DNA of 64,000 bases. Origin: Hyperoodon ampullatus. Lineage: Eukaryota > Chordata > Mammalia > Artiodactyla > Ziphiidae. The translations under genes and the position numbers were made by a program. Below, piece after piece: positions 27,595-39,172 of this stretch. The first letter of the stretch is position 1, and every line of letters starts with the position of its first letter. The stretch covers positions 106,245,454-106,309,453 of the forward strand of contig OX457064.1 of the NCBI GenBank assembly GCA_949752795.1. Direction: 5' to 3'. Below the pieces are notes generated by a model. It did not search any database. It was not told the DNA's origin and was given only the letters and a program-made list of their open reading frames with translations.

Positions 27595-30500
27595 AGCCAG
27601 TCAGTCCTAGGGTGCTGATCAGACATGCTATAGCTTCAGGTGCAAAGGCGGCAGGTCACTGGTAAACTCTTGAAGCGTTTGCGGGGCTGCCACACCTCAG
27701 GGCCAAAGGGAAGCATTGTCGGTGTCCTTGCTGTCCTGCTCATTCTTGGATTCCAGTTCTGTCGCATCTCTTAAAGCCGCAAAAGAATGGGCACAAAATT
27801 TGGCCCTGATTGAGACCCCGCCCAACCTCTCTCCAAGGAAGACAGAGAGACTGTTAACAAGTCAGCTTTGTTCTTATGCAAGATAACATTTTTGTTTGTT
27901 TTGTTTCATTTTCAGTGTTCGGGCCGCCAGTGACCGCGACTCTTCCCAAGTCAACGCACTGACAAGCTAAGCGTGCAGTGAGGTGCTGCTTCCCTCAGGC
28001 AACGGGACACAGATGCGAGGCGGGAGATCTACCCGCCAGCTCAGCCTCTGTACACCCAGGCCCTGGCCCTTCCCAGCCTTCGTCCATGTGGGACTGTGCA
28101 CACCTGTGCACCCCCACCGCCCTGCCCCGTCACAGGCCTTTCCGGGGGCACCCGGTCCTGTGATCATCATCCGGGTGGCAGGGCCTGTGAGAATCTACGG
28201 CCCGTCTCAAAGCTCCTTCACTTTGGGACACGTAAGCGTTTGCCCATATTTAAAACATGATGAATAACTCCGCTCTGAGCACTCCTGTGGATGAAGCGCT
28301 TTTTCTTTCTCCTGTTGGATTATTTCCTCAGGCCGTGTCCCTAAATGTGGGGTAACTAAGTCGTGTTTGGTTTTATCTGCTGATACTTCTGGTCTGGCTA
28401 TGAAACCCAATCCGGCTAATAGAGAGATATCTATGAAAATAAACTACGAACCAAGTCACGGTGAAGTTCCTCAGCGGTTTCCCTAAAGAGGAACGGCTCC
28501 CTCGAGGCCCCGTGTGCTGGGGATTCCTCAGAAACCTGCTCCAAGTAGAGAGCGGATCATGGAAGGAGCAACAGTTTGGGTTTATCACGCAGCCTGGAGG
28601 CATCTCTCAGTGCCGGCAACGCCCACCAGCCCCTCTTCACTCCTTCACGTGTTACCACTTTGCCCCCTGCTAATGTTTCCAGAAGGAGATAGACCTGAGA
28701 TCATTTTGTTCCATTTGAGCTGAGTTTTCTTTATCACTATTTAAAAATTAACAATCCCAAGAGGTAACATGAAATCTCTTCCTTCCTGATTCTCTGTGCA
28801 TTTGGATAAATATTATCTTTCTGCTCGTTAACACCCAGATCTTGGAGAAGGGTTACACTTCTAAATCGGGAGGAAGAAACACTCTCCCTAATGCTCCCGA
28901 AGGGAAAGAATCCCTGCCGCTCGTTCCGCCAGGTCCCGGGAGCCTGGGCCGCGGGTGGAGTCAGGCCTTCAGGGACTTTGCCTCAGGGCTCCACGATCGC
29001 AGAAGCCTCGGGCATCCGCTAAACTCCACTCACCGAGAGCGGTGCTGGGAAGTGAGAATGGGGACTGTTCCCACGGGCAGGGCGAGGTCCCTCCCAGTCA
29101 CAGGAGACACCCACAGCCGAGAGAGTCTGGCACGAGTCACAGACCTAAGTGGTGAAATCGATCACTTGACCGATGCTTATTGAGCACCTGCTAGGTGCCA
29201 GGTGTTGGATTAGATGTGAGGAGACAACAGGGAACACAATTATGGTGGCCCCTGTCCTCCCAGAACCTGGGGTCTGGGCCCCTACCTGAAACCACACAGG
29301 GGCCATGTTGGCCTCGGGGTCCCCCAGGCCACCACCTGTTTTGTGTCGTGAGCCATGACTGGTTTTTACATTTACAAATGGCTGGAAAAAATCAAAAGAA
29401 GAATATCTTGTGACACGGGAAAATGATATGAAATTCAAATTTCAGTGTCCACAATAAAGCTGTCTAGGTCTTTCCAGAAGACTCTCGCTCAGCCCCACTC
29501 TGGCGAGCCAAGCTGCTCTGCCCAGGTGGAGCTGGGCAAGGCTGTTCCATCCTCACGCAGCCCCGCCTGCCGTGCGACGCGGTCCCGTCTCCATGGCTCC
29601 CGCCTCCCCTGCATCTTTCCTTCTCTGGATGCCCATAGCGCCTCTCTCCTGGAGGACCCAACAATAGTTCTTCCAGATTTGTTTACATACACATGCCTTG
29701 GTCCAGGACCCCACCCCGCGATGGGGTGGAAATTGTTATCTCATGCTGCAGGCCAGGAAACTGAGGCCTCGAGAAATTCACATAATGATTTCAGGGAGGC
29801 CTGGGACGGGACAGATGCCCCAGGCCTGCATCTCCCCCGGCACCACATAGCCAGCCCCACAGTGGACACGGAAAATGTCTGTGGCCTCCACGGCCTCCTG
29901 TCTGTACTCCAGGCCTGCTGCCCGGGGCCTCTCCCAGTGAAACCCCCTTCTCTCCATCCACAAGGCCTGCCGCAGGGGCCCCGTCCCTGTCCTGTCCATC
30001 CCACTTCACCAGATGCAGCCCCCGAGATGCAGGTCTCTTGCTTCAGGTCACAGAACTCGTGTATACGCTAAGCCGGAAGCTAATTGGGTCCATGTGATGC
30101 CGAAGCCCTTCTCTGAGTGTGGGGGGCCAGAGGGAGTGACATTTCCCCTGCCTTCATGGCGTGTGCACTGCCACGCACAGCCCTGGACGACACCTGTCAC
30201 TTCTGGCACCGAGGAGGCGCCCCAAAGCTACTGTTTCTAGAACAATCAGTGTCACGGAACTCAGTCTCTCACCTCAGTCATCTTTCTCAAAGACAATCAG
30301 TGCGTTGCTTTCCCTCCAAAGTTTCCAAGGAAAGAATCGTTCGAAACCACCAGATGCAAAGCTGCAGTGCATTCAACCCAGCTCCCTCACCGAGGGCTGC
30401 GTGGCGCCCACCGCCAGGCCTGGTTCCTTTTGTGCTGGGGAAACTGTGCAATCCTCTAAATGCATCCCCTTTATCCCTCCGTTCCTCCCGATTTGTGGAT

Positions 30501-31111
30501 TCAAACAATTCTGATTCTGTGGACTAAGGAGCAATTAACGGGACGAGGGATTTATTAAGGATAAGTCATGCCAGACAGTTTTGACAGCTTGTTTTGAGTG
30601 TGACAGAATTACAAAATGCATTATGTATTTAGACTTTTGTGCAGCGTCTAATACCAGGCTCGTGAAATTATTCTTGCCAAATGATCTGAGCCAGCCTGGA
30701 TGAGAGCAGCCTCAGGTACTGGAAACGAAGGCAGAGATCAGGGACAAAGGATACAGGGCGCTCAGCTGCACGCCCAGGTGGAGGCCAGGAAGGGGCTGCA
30801 TTTCATGAGGGCCGTGGAGGTCAATGTTAGGGTTTGTTTCCCTAACATGTTTATTGCTGATCTGGAGGGAGAGGCTGCTGCCGGCCACCATGCTACGTGG
30901 GGCGGGACGTGCCAGCCCCCACTGGGCGGCCCTCAGCCTTAGCAGCCAGCGAACAGGAAGAGGGACTGCAGAGGGCTCCCTAGCCACCCTCCAGCGCCCC
31001 CATCAGCTGAGAACGCCCAGCAGGAGGGCAAGGTGGGAACACAAACCCACTGAGCCTTATGGAATCAGCAAGACAGAACTGGGAGGCCCCAGGGTCGCCA
31101 ACTGTAAAGCC
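27595..31111. other. Intronic sequence with old repeat traces
   Basis: Mostly unique, GC-moderate. Near 29168-29290 the text cttattgagcacctgctagg followed by tgccaggtgttgg resembles ancient MIR/L2-type sequence. A 208-codon plus frame at 29445-30071 has no domain and is not called. Confidence 0.4.
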
Positions 31112-31540
31112 TGCATGGATCGAATTGTGTCCCCCTAAAAGATAAGCTCACGTGCACACACCCGGTGCCTGTGAACGCAGTAGGGTCTTTGCAGATGTAG
31201 GTAGATAAGATGAGGTCATGTTCAGTATGGGGAGGATGGGTCCTGATCCAATGTGACTGGTGTCCTCACAGGAATGGAAGAGGAGACACGGACATCCAGG
31301 GAGGGGAGGGCCATGAGCTGACGCATGCAGAGACTGGAGGTCACGTCTCCAAGCCAAGGAGCGCCAAGGAGCGCCAGCCCCCACCAGAAGCTAAGAGAGG
31401 CAGGGAACCCATTTTCCCTGGGTCCCCAAGAAGGAACCGACTGCCAACACCTTGGTTTTGGACTTCTGGCCTCCTGAACTGTGAGACAATCCACCTCTGT
31501 TCAAGCACCCGGGTTGTGGTACCCTGTGGCACAAGTCTGG
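31112..31540 (+). mobile_element. MaLR (MLT1-type) LTR
   Basis: The segments gcatggatcgaattgtgtcc, gggtctttgcagatgtaggt, gataagatgaggtcatg, cctgatccaatgtgactggt, tggacttctggcctcctgaac and tgtgagacaatccacc are in MLT1 order. Confidence 0.75.
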
Positions 31541-32739
31541 CTTTAGAAATGAAGAACTAACAAACGAGTCCAGTGGCCCAGACACCCGGAGGCAGGAGGT
31601 GGAGCTGTAGATGGAGAAGCTGGGGAAACCACACTCCCACGCTGGGGAGTAGATTCATTTCCCTCCGGGATCTGAGTGGGGAAGGGGGCGCTTCCGTCCT
31701 CTTCAGGGTCCCTGGGAGGAGTCGGGTCAGGGGAGGAGCAGCCAGCAGGCCGCTAGCTTGGCACCATTAGCTCCTGGAGCATTCTATCATGGCTTTTGTT
31801 TGTATTGATCAGTTGAAACGCATGCGTGGCCAGGGTTTGGTTAATTAACCTTAATTCCGTGCTAAGCTACTGTAATCTTTAATTCTCTCCCGTCACTTTA
31901 TGCCCTCTGATAATTATTATTTTTATCGGTTCAGGGGTATTGAATCATCTGTTTTATTTCCTCTCCCTGAGGATAGCATGGCACTTAGTCTTTCTATAGC
32001 CCAAATGCTAATGTCAATGTTTCCTCGCTTAGCCAGAGCATTTGCTTAGTCAGGCCACGTTGCCTCTGTCCGTGTCTTCTATACTGTCCACTAGCACCAG
32101 TAACAGCAGAGTGTGTGGGAACCGAGGAGGAGGGTGCTAGAGACCCAGGGCTGGGGGCTGGCTGTGTGCGAGCCTGCCCTGGGTGAACAGGGATGAGGGC
32201 ACCGGGCAGCCTTCCCAAGTCTAGAAACTCCAACTCTGGTATCATAGGCTCCTTTTATGTCATCCTGGGCTTGATCAGCACAAGCCTGATACCACAGACA
32301 CGTATAACATCATCTAATTAAATACCCAGGAGGTAACAGGGGACGAATCCTCTTTTTTCCTTGACATTCTATCATTTTCCCAGGGGCTTCACAAAAGAGT
32401 GGAAATAGTCCCCAGACACCTCACAGAACCAAAGGAGAAGAAGTGACACACCTATCAAGCAAACATCTATTCTCTTATTTCACAGAAATGGAGAACACAC
32501 TATGAGCAAAGTATTGCGCTATGTGGCGTGGGAAGTGGGGAGATACAAGATAAAATGTGTCCCTCTGGGTAGAGACGTAGGACAGCACACAGATAACTAG
32601 GATAAAATGCAGGATTTAACAAATACTCTAAAAGAGCCACAAAAATACTTGAACGTCCAGAACGTGTGAGGGAACGTCTGTATTTCAGCCTCTGACAAAT
32701 TTATCTTTGAGAAAAGCTAACGTAGTGTCCTTCTAATGC
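31541..32739. other. Unannotated intronic sequence
   Basis: A GC-rich start passes into AT-rich sequence. There is no gene, RNA or clear repeat. Confidence 0.4.
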
Positions 32740-33584
32740 AACAGGGAGGGGAGTACGGTTCGTTTGATCAACGGTGCTAACACATATGACTTGCTTTCAG
32801 CTGGAAGAAAAGAAAGCTGGATCATACCTCATACCATATCCAAAAACTGCGTTCTGTACAGACTCAATGTTGAAACATAAAAGCACAAACTATTGGAAGA
32901 AAATTCAGAAAACCATTAGTATGACAAATGGGGGGGAGGTGTTCTTGAACAAGATGAGACACCCAAAGGCGTCATGAGAAGAGACTGTCTGTGGGGCAAA
33001 GGGTGCAAAGCCACAGACAAATCCCAACCAAGAACACGCGTGGGCAGCATGGAGCTGCCTGTCCTTACACGGTGACTTGGGAAATAACGTGAAAGACAAA
33101 CAACCCAACAGAAAATGGGTAAAGGATACAAATAAGCAACTCGAAGCACAGGAAATCTGCTTAACAACCTAGGAGCCACTGAAAGGGAAATTAAGACGAA
33201 AATGAAATGCCATCTTTCATGTTTTAGATTAGCAGAAATTAAACAATTATATTATCTGGGGCAAAAATGCAAGAAAGGTCTCATGCATGGCCAGTAGGGA
33301 CATAACATGCGGCAACCTTTGGGGAAAGTAACCTGGCGACATGGATTCCAGTGAAGATGTACCTACTCTTTGACCCCTGCCCTCTGGAGAGTCTGTCCTG
33401 CAGAAATCACATGCACCAGACACGGGGGCGTGTAATCAAGGAGGCTTGTTGCCTATTCTGCTGTAGTAGCAACAAACTGGAAACAACCTGTGTGTCCATC
33501 TACAGGAGAACGGTCTCATTGGCCAGGCTAGATCTCCATCCACTGACCTGGAGGGGGTCCATGACATATTTTCATTAAGTGAGC
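32740..33584 (+). mobile_element. Degenerate L1 (ORF2 3' part and beyond)
   Basis: Recognisable L1 landmarks appear in order: ctcataccatatccaaaaac, aaaccattagtatgacaaat, gatacaaataagcaactcga, aaatgaaatgccatctttca, caacctttggggaaagtaac and caacaaactggaaacaacct. There are many stops and frame changes; the copy is inactive. Confidence 0.75.
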
Positions 33585-33962
33585 ATCTTAGCTTGGGCCA
33601 CCGTAACAAAACATCACAAATTTGGTGGATTGACCAGTAGAAAATTTTTATCACAGTTCGGGAGGCTGGACATCCAAGATCAAGGAGCCGGCTGATTCGG
33701 TGTCTGGTGAGGACCCGCTCCCTGGTTTGCCCATGGCCACCTTCTCTCTGTGACCTCACATGGCAGAAAGAGAGAGCTTTGACGTCTCTTTCTCTTCTTA
33801 TAAGGACACCAGTCCCGTCAGATTGAGACCCCACCCTATGACCTGATTTAACCCGGACCACCTCCTCAAAGACCCCATCTCCATCCAACACGGTCACATG
33901 GTGTGGCAGCGTGTTAGGGCTTCAGCATGCGAATGAGGGGAGAAACAGTCCGGTCTACAGTG
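33585..33962 (-). mobile_element. MaLR (MLT1-type) LTR, reverse orientation
   Basis: It starts cttagcttgggccaccgtaa and continues through cacagttcgggaggctggac, cttcttataaggacaccagt and accacctcctcaaagacccc. These match MLT1-type elements read in reverse. Confidence 0.7.
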
Positions 33963-33999
33963 TAAGGAGAGCATTCAAACGTAACATTTAAATTCACTG

Positions 34000-34111
34000 A
34001 GGACTTCCCTGGCTGTCCAGTGGTTAAGACTCTGCGCTTCCACTGCAGGGGATGAGGGTTCGATCCCTGGTTGGGGAACCAAGATCCCACATGCTGCTCA
34101 GTGCTGCCAAA

Positions 34112-34119
<8 letters not shown>
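34000..34119 (+). mobile_element. CHR SINE (short form)
   Basis: It reads aggacttccctggctgtcca, gtggttaagactctgcgctt and ggttcgatccctggttgggg, with an A tail running into a TA microsatellite. Confidence 0.93.

Positions 34120-34120
<1 letters not shown>

Positions 34121-34170
<50 letters not shown>
34121..34170 (+). repeat. (TA)25 microsatellite
   Basis: Fifty bases of uninterrupted TA directly follow the SINE A tail, the usual place for microsatellite birth. Confidence 0.97.
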
Positions 34171-34175
<5 letters not shown>

Positions 34176-34225
34176 CATTGAACATTTCCACAGTCTTCAG
34201 AGGAATATATGATTTTACTATTTTA

Positions 34226-34345
34226 TTTTATTTTTTGGCCATGCCACACGGCATGTTGGATCTTACTTCCCTGACCAGGGATCGAACCCAGGCCCCCTGC
34301 ATTGGGAGCACAGAGTCTTAACCACTAGACGACCAGGGAAGTCCC
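34226..34345 (-). mobile_element. CHR SINE (short form), inverted relative to its neighbour
   Basis: The minus strand reads gggacttccctggtcgtcta, gtggttaagactctgtgctc and gggttcgatccctggtcagg. It forms an inverted pair with the SINE at 34000-34119. Confidence 0.93.
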
Positions 34346-34557
34346 ACTATTATTTTTAAATGACTAAAAGACAAAAACGAAAACATATCAAATGGGTATG
34401 TTTGTGCAGGTTTGAGTGGGTGTGGAGGATGCTAGGAAGGAAGTGCTGTCACCCTGGATTATCTGAGTGGGTGGGAAGCCACTGGGGAGTGGGGGGAAGG
34501 GACTGTTACAAACTTTTTTTTCTGTGTATCTCTGGTTCAAATTACTGTGTTACTTCT

Positions 34558-34849
34558 TTTTTTTTTTTTATAGATTTATTTATTTTATTTATTTATTTTT
34601 GGCCGTGTTGGGTCTTCGTTGCTGCGTGCGGGCTTCTCATTGCGGTGGCTTCTCTTGTTGTGGAGCACGGGCTCTAGGTGCACAGGCTTCAGTAATTGTG
34701 GCTCACAGGCTCTAGAGCGCAGACTCAGTAGTTGTGATGCACAGGCTTAGTTGCTCTGCAGCATGTGGGGTCTTCCCGGACCAGGGCTCGAACCCGTGTC
34801 CCCTGCATTGGCAGGCAGATTCTTAACCACTGCGCCACCAGGGAAGCCC
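34558..34849 (-). mobile_element. CHR SINE (long form)
   Basis: Full-length with tail tatttatttattttggccgt on the plus strand. A perfect 13-bp target duplication (ctgtgttacttct) lies at 34545-34557 and 34850-34862. Confidence 0.95.
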
Positions 34850-34874
34850 CTGTGTTACTTCTGCAATGTAAGTT

Positions 34875-35082
34875 GTTTTTTTTTTTTTTTGCGGTACGCG
34901 GGCCTCCCAGTGCTGTGGCCTCTCCCGCTGCGGAGCACAGGCTCCAGATGTGCAAGCCCAGCAGCCATGGCTCACGGGCCCAGCCGCTCTGCAGCATGTG
35001 GGATCCTCCCGGACCGGGGCATGAACCTGCGTCCCCCGCATCGGCAGGCGGACCCCCAACCACTGCGCCACCAGGGGAGCCC
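34875..35082 (-). mobile_element. CHR-2 SINE (cetacean form)
   Basis: It carries the gcggtacgcgggcctcc...ctctcccgctgcggagcaca body. The 10-bp target duplication aatgtaagtt lies at 34865-34874 and 35083-35092. It sits 13 bp past the target duplication of the previous SINE. Confidence 0.95.
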
Positions 35083-35092
35083 AATGTAAGTT

Positions 35093-36149
35093 TTTTAATG
35101 AAGAAAAATTTGAAAACCCAAATTAGAGTCACCAGACAGGCATGTCCTCTAGTTCGATTTAGGTACCACCTGAAAATTGCTCAAAAACCCATCAGGGGCT
35201 CCCAGCCCACTGCTCCCCGCTGTCTAGGGACCCCCAGAAGCCCCCGGAAACCCAGCCTCTGGGTGGCATGGCCCGACCCTCCCCCAAGAACTCGGCTCCT
35301 TCCCTGAAACCCCGGGACAGCCGCCGACAGAGCTGTCTGGCTAAACAGGTGATCTTATTAGCGGACCCAGCAGCCTCTGAAATATTAAAGGCTACTCTTC
35401 ATCCCATATTTTTACATAGAGCTCTCCAGACAGACCAAACTCAGACCATTCAATTGGCCGGAGAGGCCTCCTTCCCTCTGATGTTTCCAGAAAGTTCAGG
35501 AGGAAGAGCATGAGAAGAGCCCACAGAGCCTAATTATCTTTTCACTTGACTTAAACGGTGGGCAGGGGAATCAGACCTCTCAATATAAATTTTAAAGCCT
35601 CTCAGCTGAACCTTTGTCCGCTCCAGCACTTCTGTTCGTCCTCTCAATTCATCTTATCGCGAGCAGGGCCCCCGACTTTTCCTCCTCTGTCCCACATGAA
35701 GCTCTGAAGCTTGGCAGGGGGACTTGGGGGCTGACCCCATCGTGGAGTTCGCTTGGAGGGACGTTCAAGTCCAGCGCTTGAAAAGCACGCGTCAGAGCCC
35801 CCCAAGCAGGCCGTGTAGGCTGAGGCAGCTTCCCCACCCAGAGCCGAGCCCCGCGGGAGAGCAGGTGGTCTTCACGCCCCTCCAGGGAGACACGCGGCCC
35901 CCTCCCTCTGTGCACTGTCATCTCTGTCTTTTAAGTGTCTCTCCTTTGTTAGAGACCTGGTTACAGACAAAGATTCTGCACCTGCCAGGGAAATGACTGC
36001 CCCCCAGCAGTGAATACTGGGCTTCGGAGCCTGGGAGGCCACAGGAGGGAGAACCTGCCGGGAGCTGCCGTCCGCGGCTGGCTCGGCAGGCCATGCTCTC
36101 CCGGCCTCGCTCCAACCTCGGTGCCCTTGGCCATCCTGGGTGTCCTGCC
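35093..36149. other. Unannotated intronic sequence
   Basis: Mixed composition, CpG-containing near 35.8-36.1 kb. Nothing coding was recognised. Confidence 0.4.
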
Positions 36150-36345
36150 TGCATCTCCCTCTGGGCATCTCCGTGTCTGCTGGCCTCCCTGCAAGGACTC
36201 CAGTCACTGGATCAGGGCCCATCTTTATCCAAGATGGCCTCATCTTAACTACAAACATACGCAAAGATCCTATTTTCAAATAAGGTCGCAACCTGAGGCT
36301 TTGGGTGGATGTGCATTGCTGGGGGTGGGAGGGCGGGTAGAGCGC
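36150..36345 (-). mobile_element. MaLR (MLT1-type) fragment, reverse orientation
   Basis: The segments aagatggcctcatcttaact, gcaaagatcctattttcaaa and taaggtcgcaacctgaggct match MLT1-type sequence in reverse. The left boundary is uncertain. Confidence 0.6.
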
Positions 36346-36386
36346 TACTCCATCCAGCACACCACCTCACCAGAGTTGCGTGTGAC

Positions 36387-36596
36387 TTTTTTTTTGTGTG
36401 TGTGTGGTATGCAGGCCTCTCACTGCTGTGGCCTCTCCCGTTGTGGAGCACAGGCTCCGGACACGCAGGCTCAGCGGCCATGGCTCACGGGCCCAGCCAC
36501 TCCGCTGCATGTGAGATCTTCCCGGACTGGGGCACGGACCCGTGTCCCCTGCATCGGCAGGCGGACTCTCAACCACTGCGCCACCAGGGAAGCCCA
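36387..36596 (-). mobile_element. CHR-2 SINE (cetacean form)
   Basis: Complete body with an imperfect target duplication (gcgtgtgacttttttt and gcatgtgatttttttt) on either side. Confidence 0.94.
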
Positions 36597-36824
36597 TGCA
36601 TGTGATTTTTTTTCATGCTCCTTCCCTCCTCTATGTCCTGCTGGTGTGTCACTCTCTCCGAACTTGATCTGACCACAGCCGAGGTCCAAAACCAGCAGCC
36701 AAGGGCTTCAGTCATAGGATGGCCACGCAACTCCAGGGGGGCCGTTCTTTGTAAAGTTACAGCCACAACTTTCTCCAAACACCAGAATTCTGGATCTAAG
36801 TAAAGAAAATTCCTGATTTCCTCA

Positions 36825-37018
36825 GAACAGGACTTCTCGAATTCGGTGCTGTTGACATTTAAGACCAGATAATCCTTTGTCATGGAGGCTGTCCTGCGCT
36901 TACAGTGCCCCTGGCCTCTACCCGCAGATGCCAGCAGCGCCCCCTCCCCCCCGTTGTGAAAACCAAGCACGTCTCCAGACGTTGCCCCGTGTCACCCCCA
37001 GTGCAGAACCACTGCTGC
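36825..37018 (-). mobile_element. MER5A-type hAT-Charlie element
   Basis: The order cttctcgaattcggtgctgt, tgacatttaagaccagataa, ctctacccgcagatgccagc, acgtctccagacgttgcccc and cagaaccactgctg is MER5A in reverse. It is a non-autonomous DNA transposon. Confidence 0.75.
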
Positions 37019-38876
37019 CCAACCAGTTTCCCAGGTGTAAGCCTCTGCTGAAGCATTCTGGCGGGAAAAATGGCTCTGCCCGCCCACCTGGCTCTCTGGC
37101 CGCCCTGTTCTTGCTTGCAGCTGTGTCAGGGCTGACCCCTGTGCAGCACATCATAGCATCCTCGGCCGAAGAAGTCCAGCCAGACCCCCCTTGCCTCACC
37201 CCGCAGGTGAGCATGCCTCCAGGCCTCTGAGAGTGGGCGCTGCAAAATGGGTGACCATGTACACTTTATTTGGGGATAGGCTTCTCCTCGTACATAGACT
37301 CTTAAAAAGAAAAAAAATTGGGTCATACTAGGCCAAAATTCTTGACAATCAATCTTCTCTGCCTTCTACAGTCACTTTTTTTTTTAATTGAAATTTAAGG
37401 AATAGTGTCCATATTTGGCACTGGTCTCTGTCACTTAACACTAAACTAAATTAAAGATTTTCTTTCCCTCAAAATTGTGTGAACTTGCGTGTAGGTCATT
37501 AGAGTGGTCGTGACATTTGAACTTGGGGGGTTTGGATAACATTTAGAAGGTTAAAAACGTGTTTGGACAGTAGGAGAGGTCCTCAAGCCTCAGACCGAGG
37601 ACTTGCTGAGTGCACGACCAGATATTGGTGTGCTGTCCGCCTTCGGCTGGCTGACCCTGATTTTATCAGGCTGTTCTATCCTGCCTTTCTCCTCCTCTCC
37701 CTCTGCGGGTTGGGATACGAGCTCTTCCTTGTCAGGGGCGGTGTGCTGGTGATGCACAGCTGCGTTCGGACATGGGATCAGTCCTGATTTGTCTGTTTCC
37801 TAAGAGCTCCTTGGCTGAGACTTCAGGAACTCTGGCTGCTTTCAGCACCTCACAATCCAGCGGGCAGACGGCAATCGGACGTCCTGGCAAAATGTGGGCA
37901 CAAATGGGTGATGGCTAAAGGGACAGAGATCCAGGGAAATGCCTCGTCCGTGGGGGAAAGGGGAACGTTGCCTCCTCGGTTCCCTGGAGGGCTGAGCCTT
38001 GAGCCCCTGATGTCCTGGGATGCATCAGACAGACCTGGGAGAACAAGTCCCCCTCACAGCAAATCACCCAAATTCTTGGTGAAAGTGTGAGAACCAAGTC
38101 AGCTTGGATCTCAGATAACAGCTTGAGCAGGTAAAACAGAATGTGCATCAACATCTGTTCAAAATCATAAATAGGAGTTTACTTAGATCAGCATCTGGTA
38201 GGACACTCCATAAGCGAAAATGAGACTGAAATTTAGAGAGGGAAAAAAATTGGTTCTGAAAGTTCAGCCTGATTTTCTTTAATGGCTGATTTATAACAAA
38301 GACAGTCCCATCTTCTCTGCTTGCCGATCCATGCACAGCCCTGAGGGCTGTTTCTTTCTCTGGGTCATTGTCTTTTTAAACGATTCTTTGACCATTTGTG
38401 GACCAGGACACCTTTTTATGCCATGGCTGTATTTTATGTTACCAACCATCTCCTCCTCAGTCTATAGTCAGAAAACAAAATACACTAATTTCTCCTTTAT
38501 CATTCAATAAAACCAAAAAATCTTCAATGGCTATCCATTCACGCTTGCTGACATACAGATCAAAGATAGCGAGACATCTCTGGGGGGTCGTCTATGGCTT
38601 AGAGGAGCTAAGAATAAACCATACAGAGATAATGCATATGTGGTGACTTGGGAATCAGCATAACCACGCACAGACAACTGCAGAACCGCGTTTCCAAGGG
38701 CTTTGCCCCATCACAGTCATCCCCAAACACGCTAAACCCGGGACAGCAGGTGTCTGTGCCTCTCTTCCTCAGCCTCCCGCCCCGTCCACAGCAGGGAAGG
38801 CAGGAGAAAGGAAAAAGCCAGAGCTGGGCTGTTCAGAACCTTGACAAGTTTTCAGCTGGCAAACAAATGGAACTGC
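37019..38876. other. Unannotated intronic sequence
   Basis: No gene or clear repeat. A/T-rich patches occur at 37.3-37.5 and 38.1-38.6 kb. Confidence 0.4.
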
Positions 38877-39172
38877 TCTGGACCCACAGACATAGAAAAC
38901 AGACTTGTGGTTGCCAAGGGGGAGGGGAGTGGGGGAGGGATGGACTGGGAGTTTGGGCTCAGCAGATGCAAACTATTATCTATAGGATGGATAGACAACA
39001 AGGTCCTACTGTAGAGCACAGGGAACTGTATTCAATATCCTGTGACAAACCCTAATGGAAAAGAATATGAAAAAACTTGTATATGTATGTATGACTGAAT
39101 CACTTTGCTGTACAGCAGAAATTAACACAACATTGTAAATCAACTCTACATCAATGAAATTTTAAAAAAAGG
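38877..39172 (+). mobile_element. L1 3' UTR end (cetartiodactyl type)
   Basis: The segments acagacttgtggttgccaag, gcaaactattatctatagga, ggatagacaacaaggtccta, ctttgctgtacagcagaaat and taacacaacattgtaaatca are the typical 3' end of L1 in this mammalian group, ending in an A-rich tail. Confidence 0.85.

Noticed and set aside
34751..35307. Open frames of 110-180 codons overlapping SINEs at 34.8-35.3 kb
   Set aside because: They are translations of CHR SINE bodies, recurring at every SINE copy in the window.
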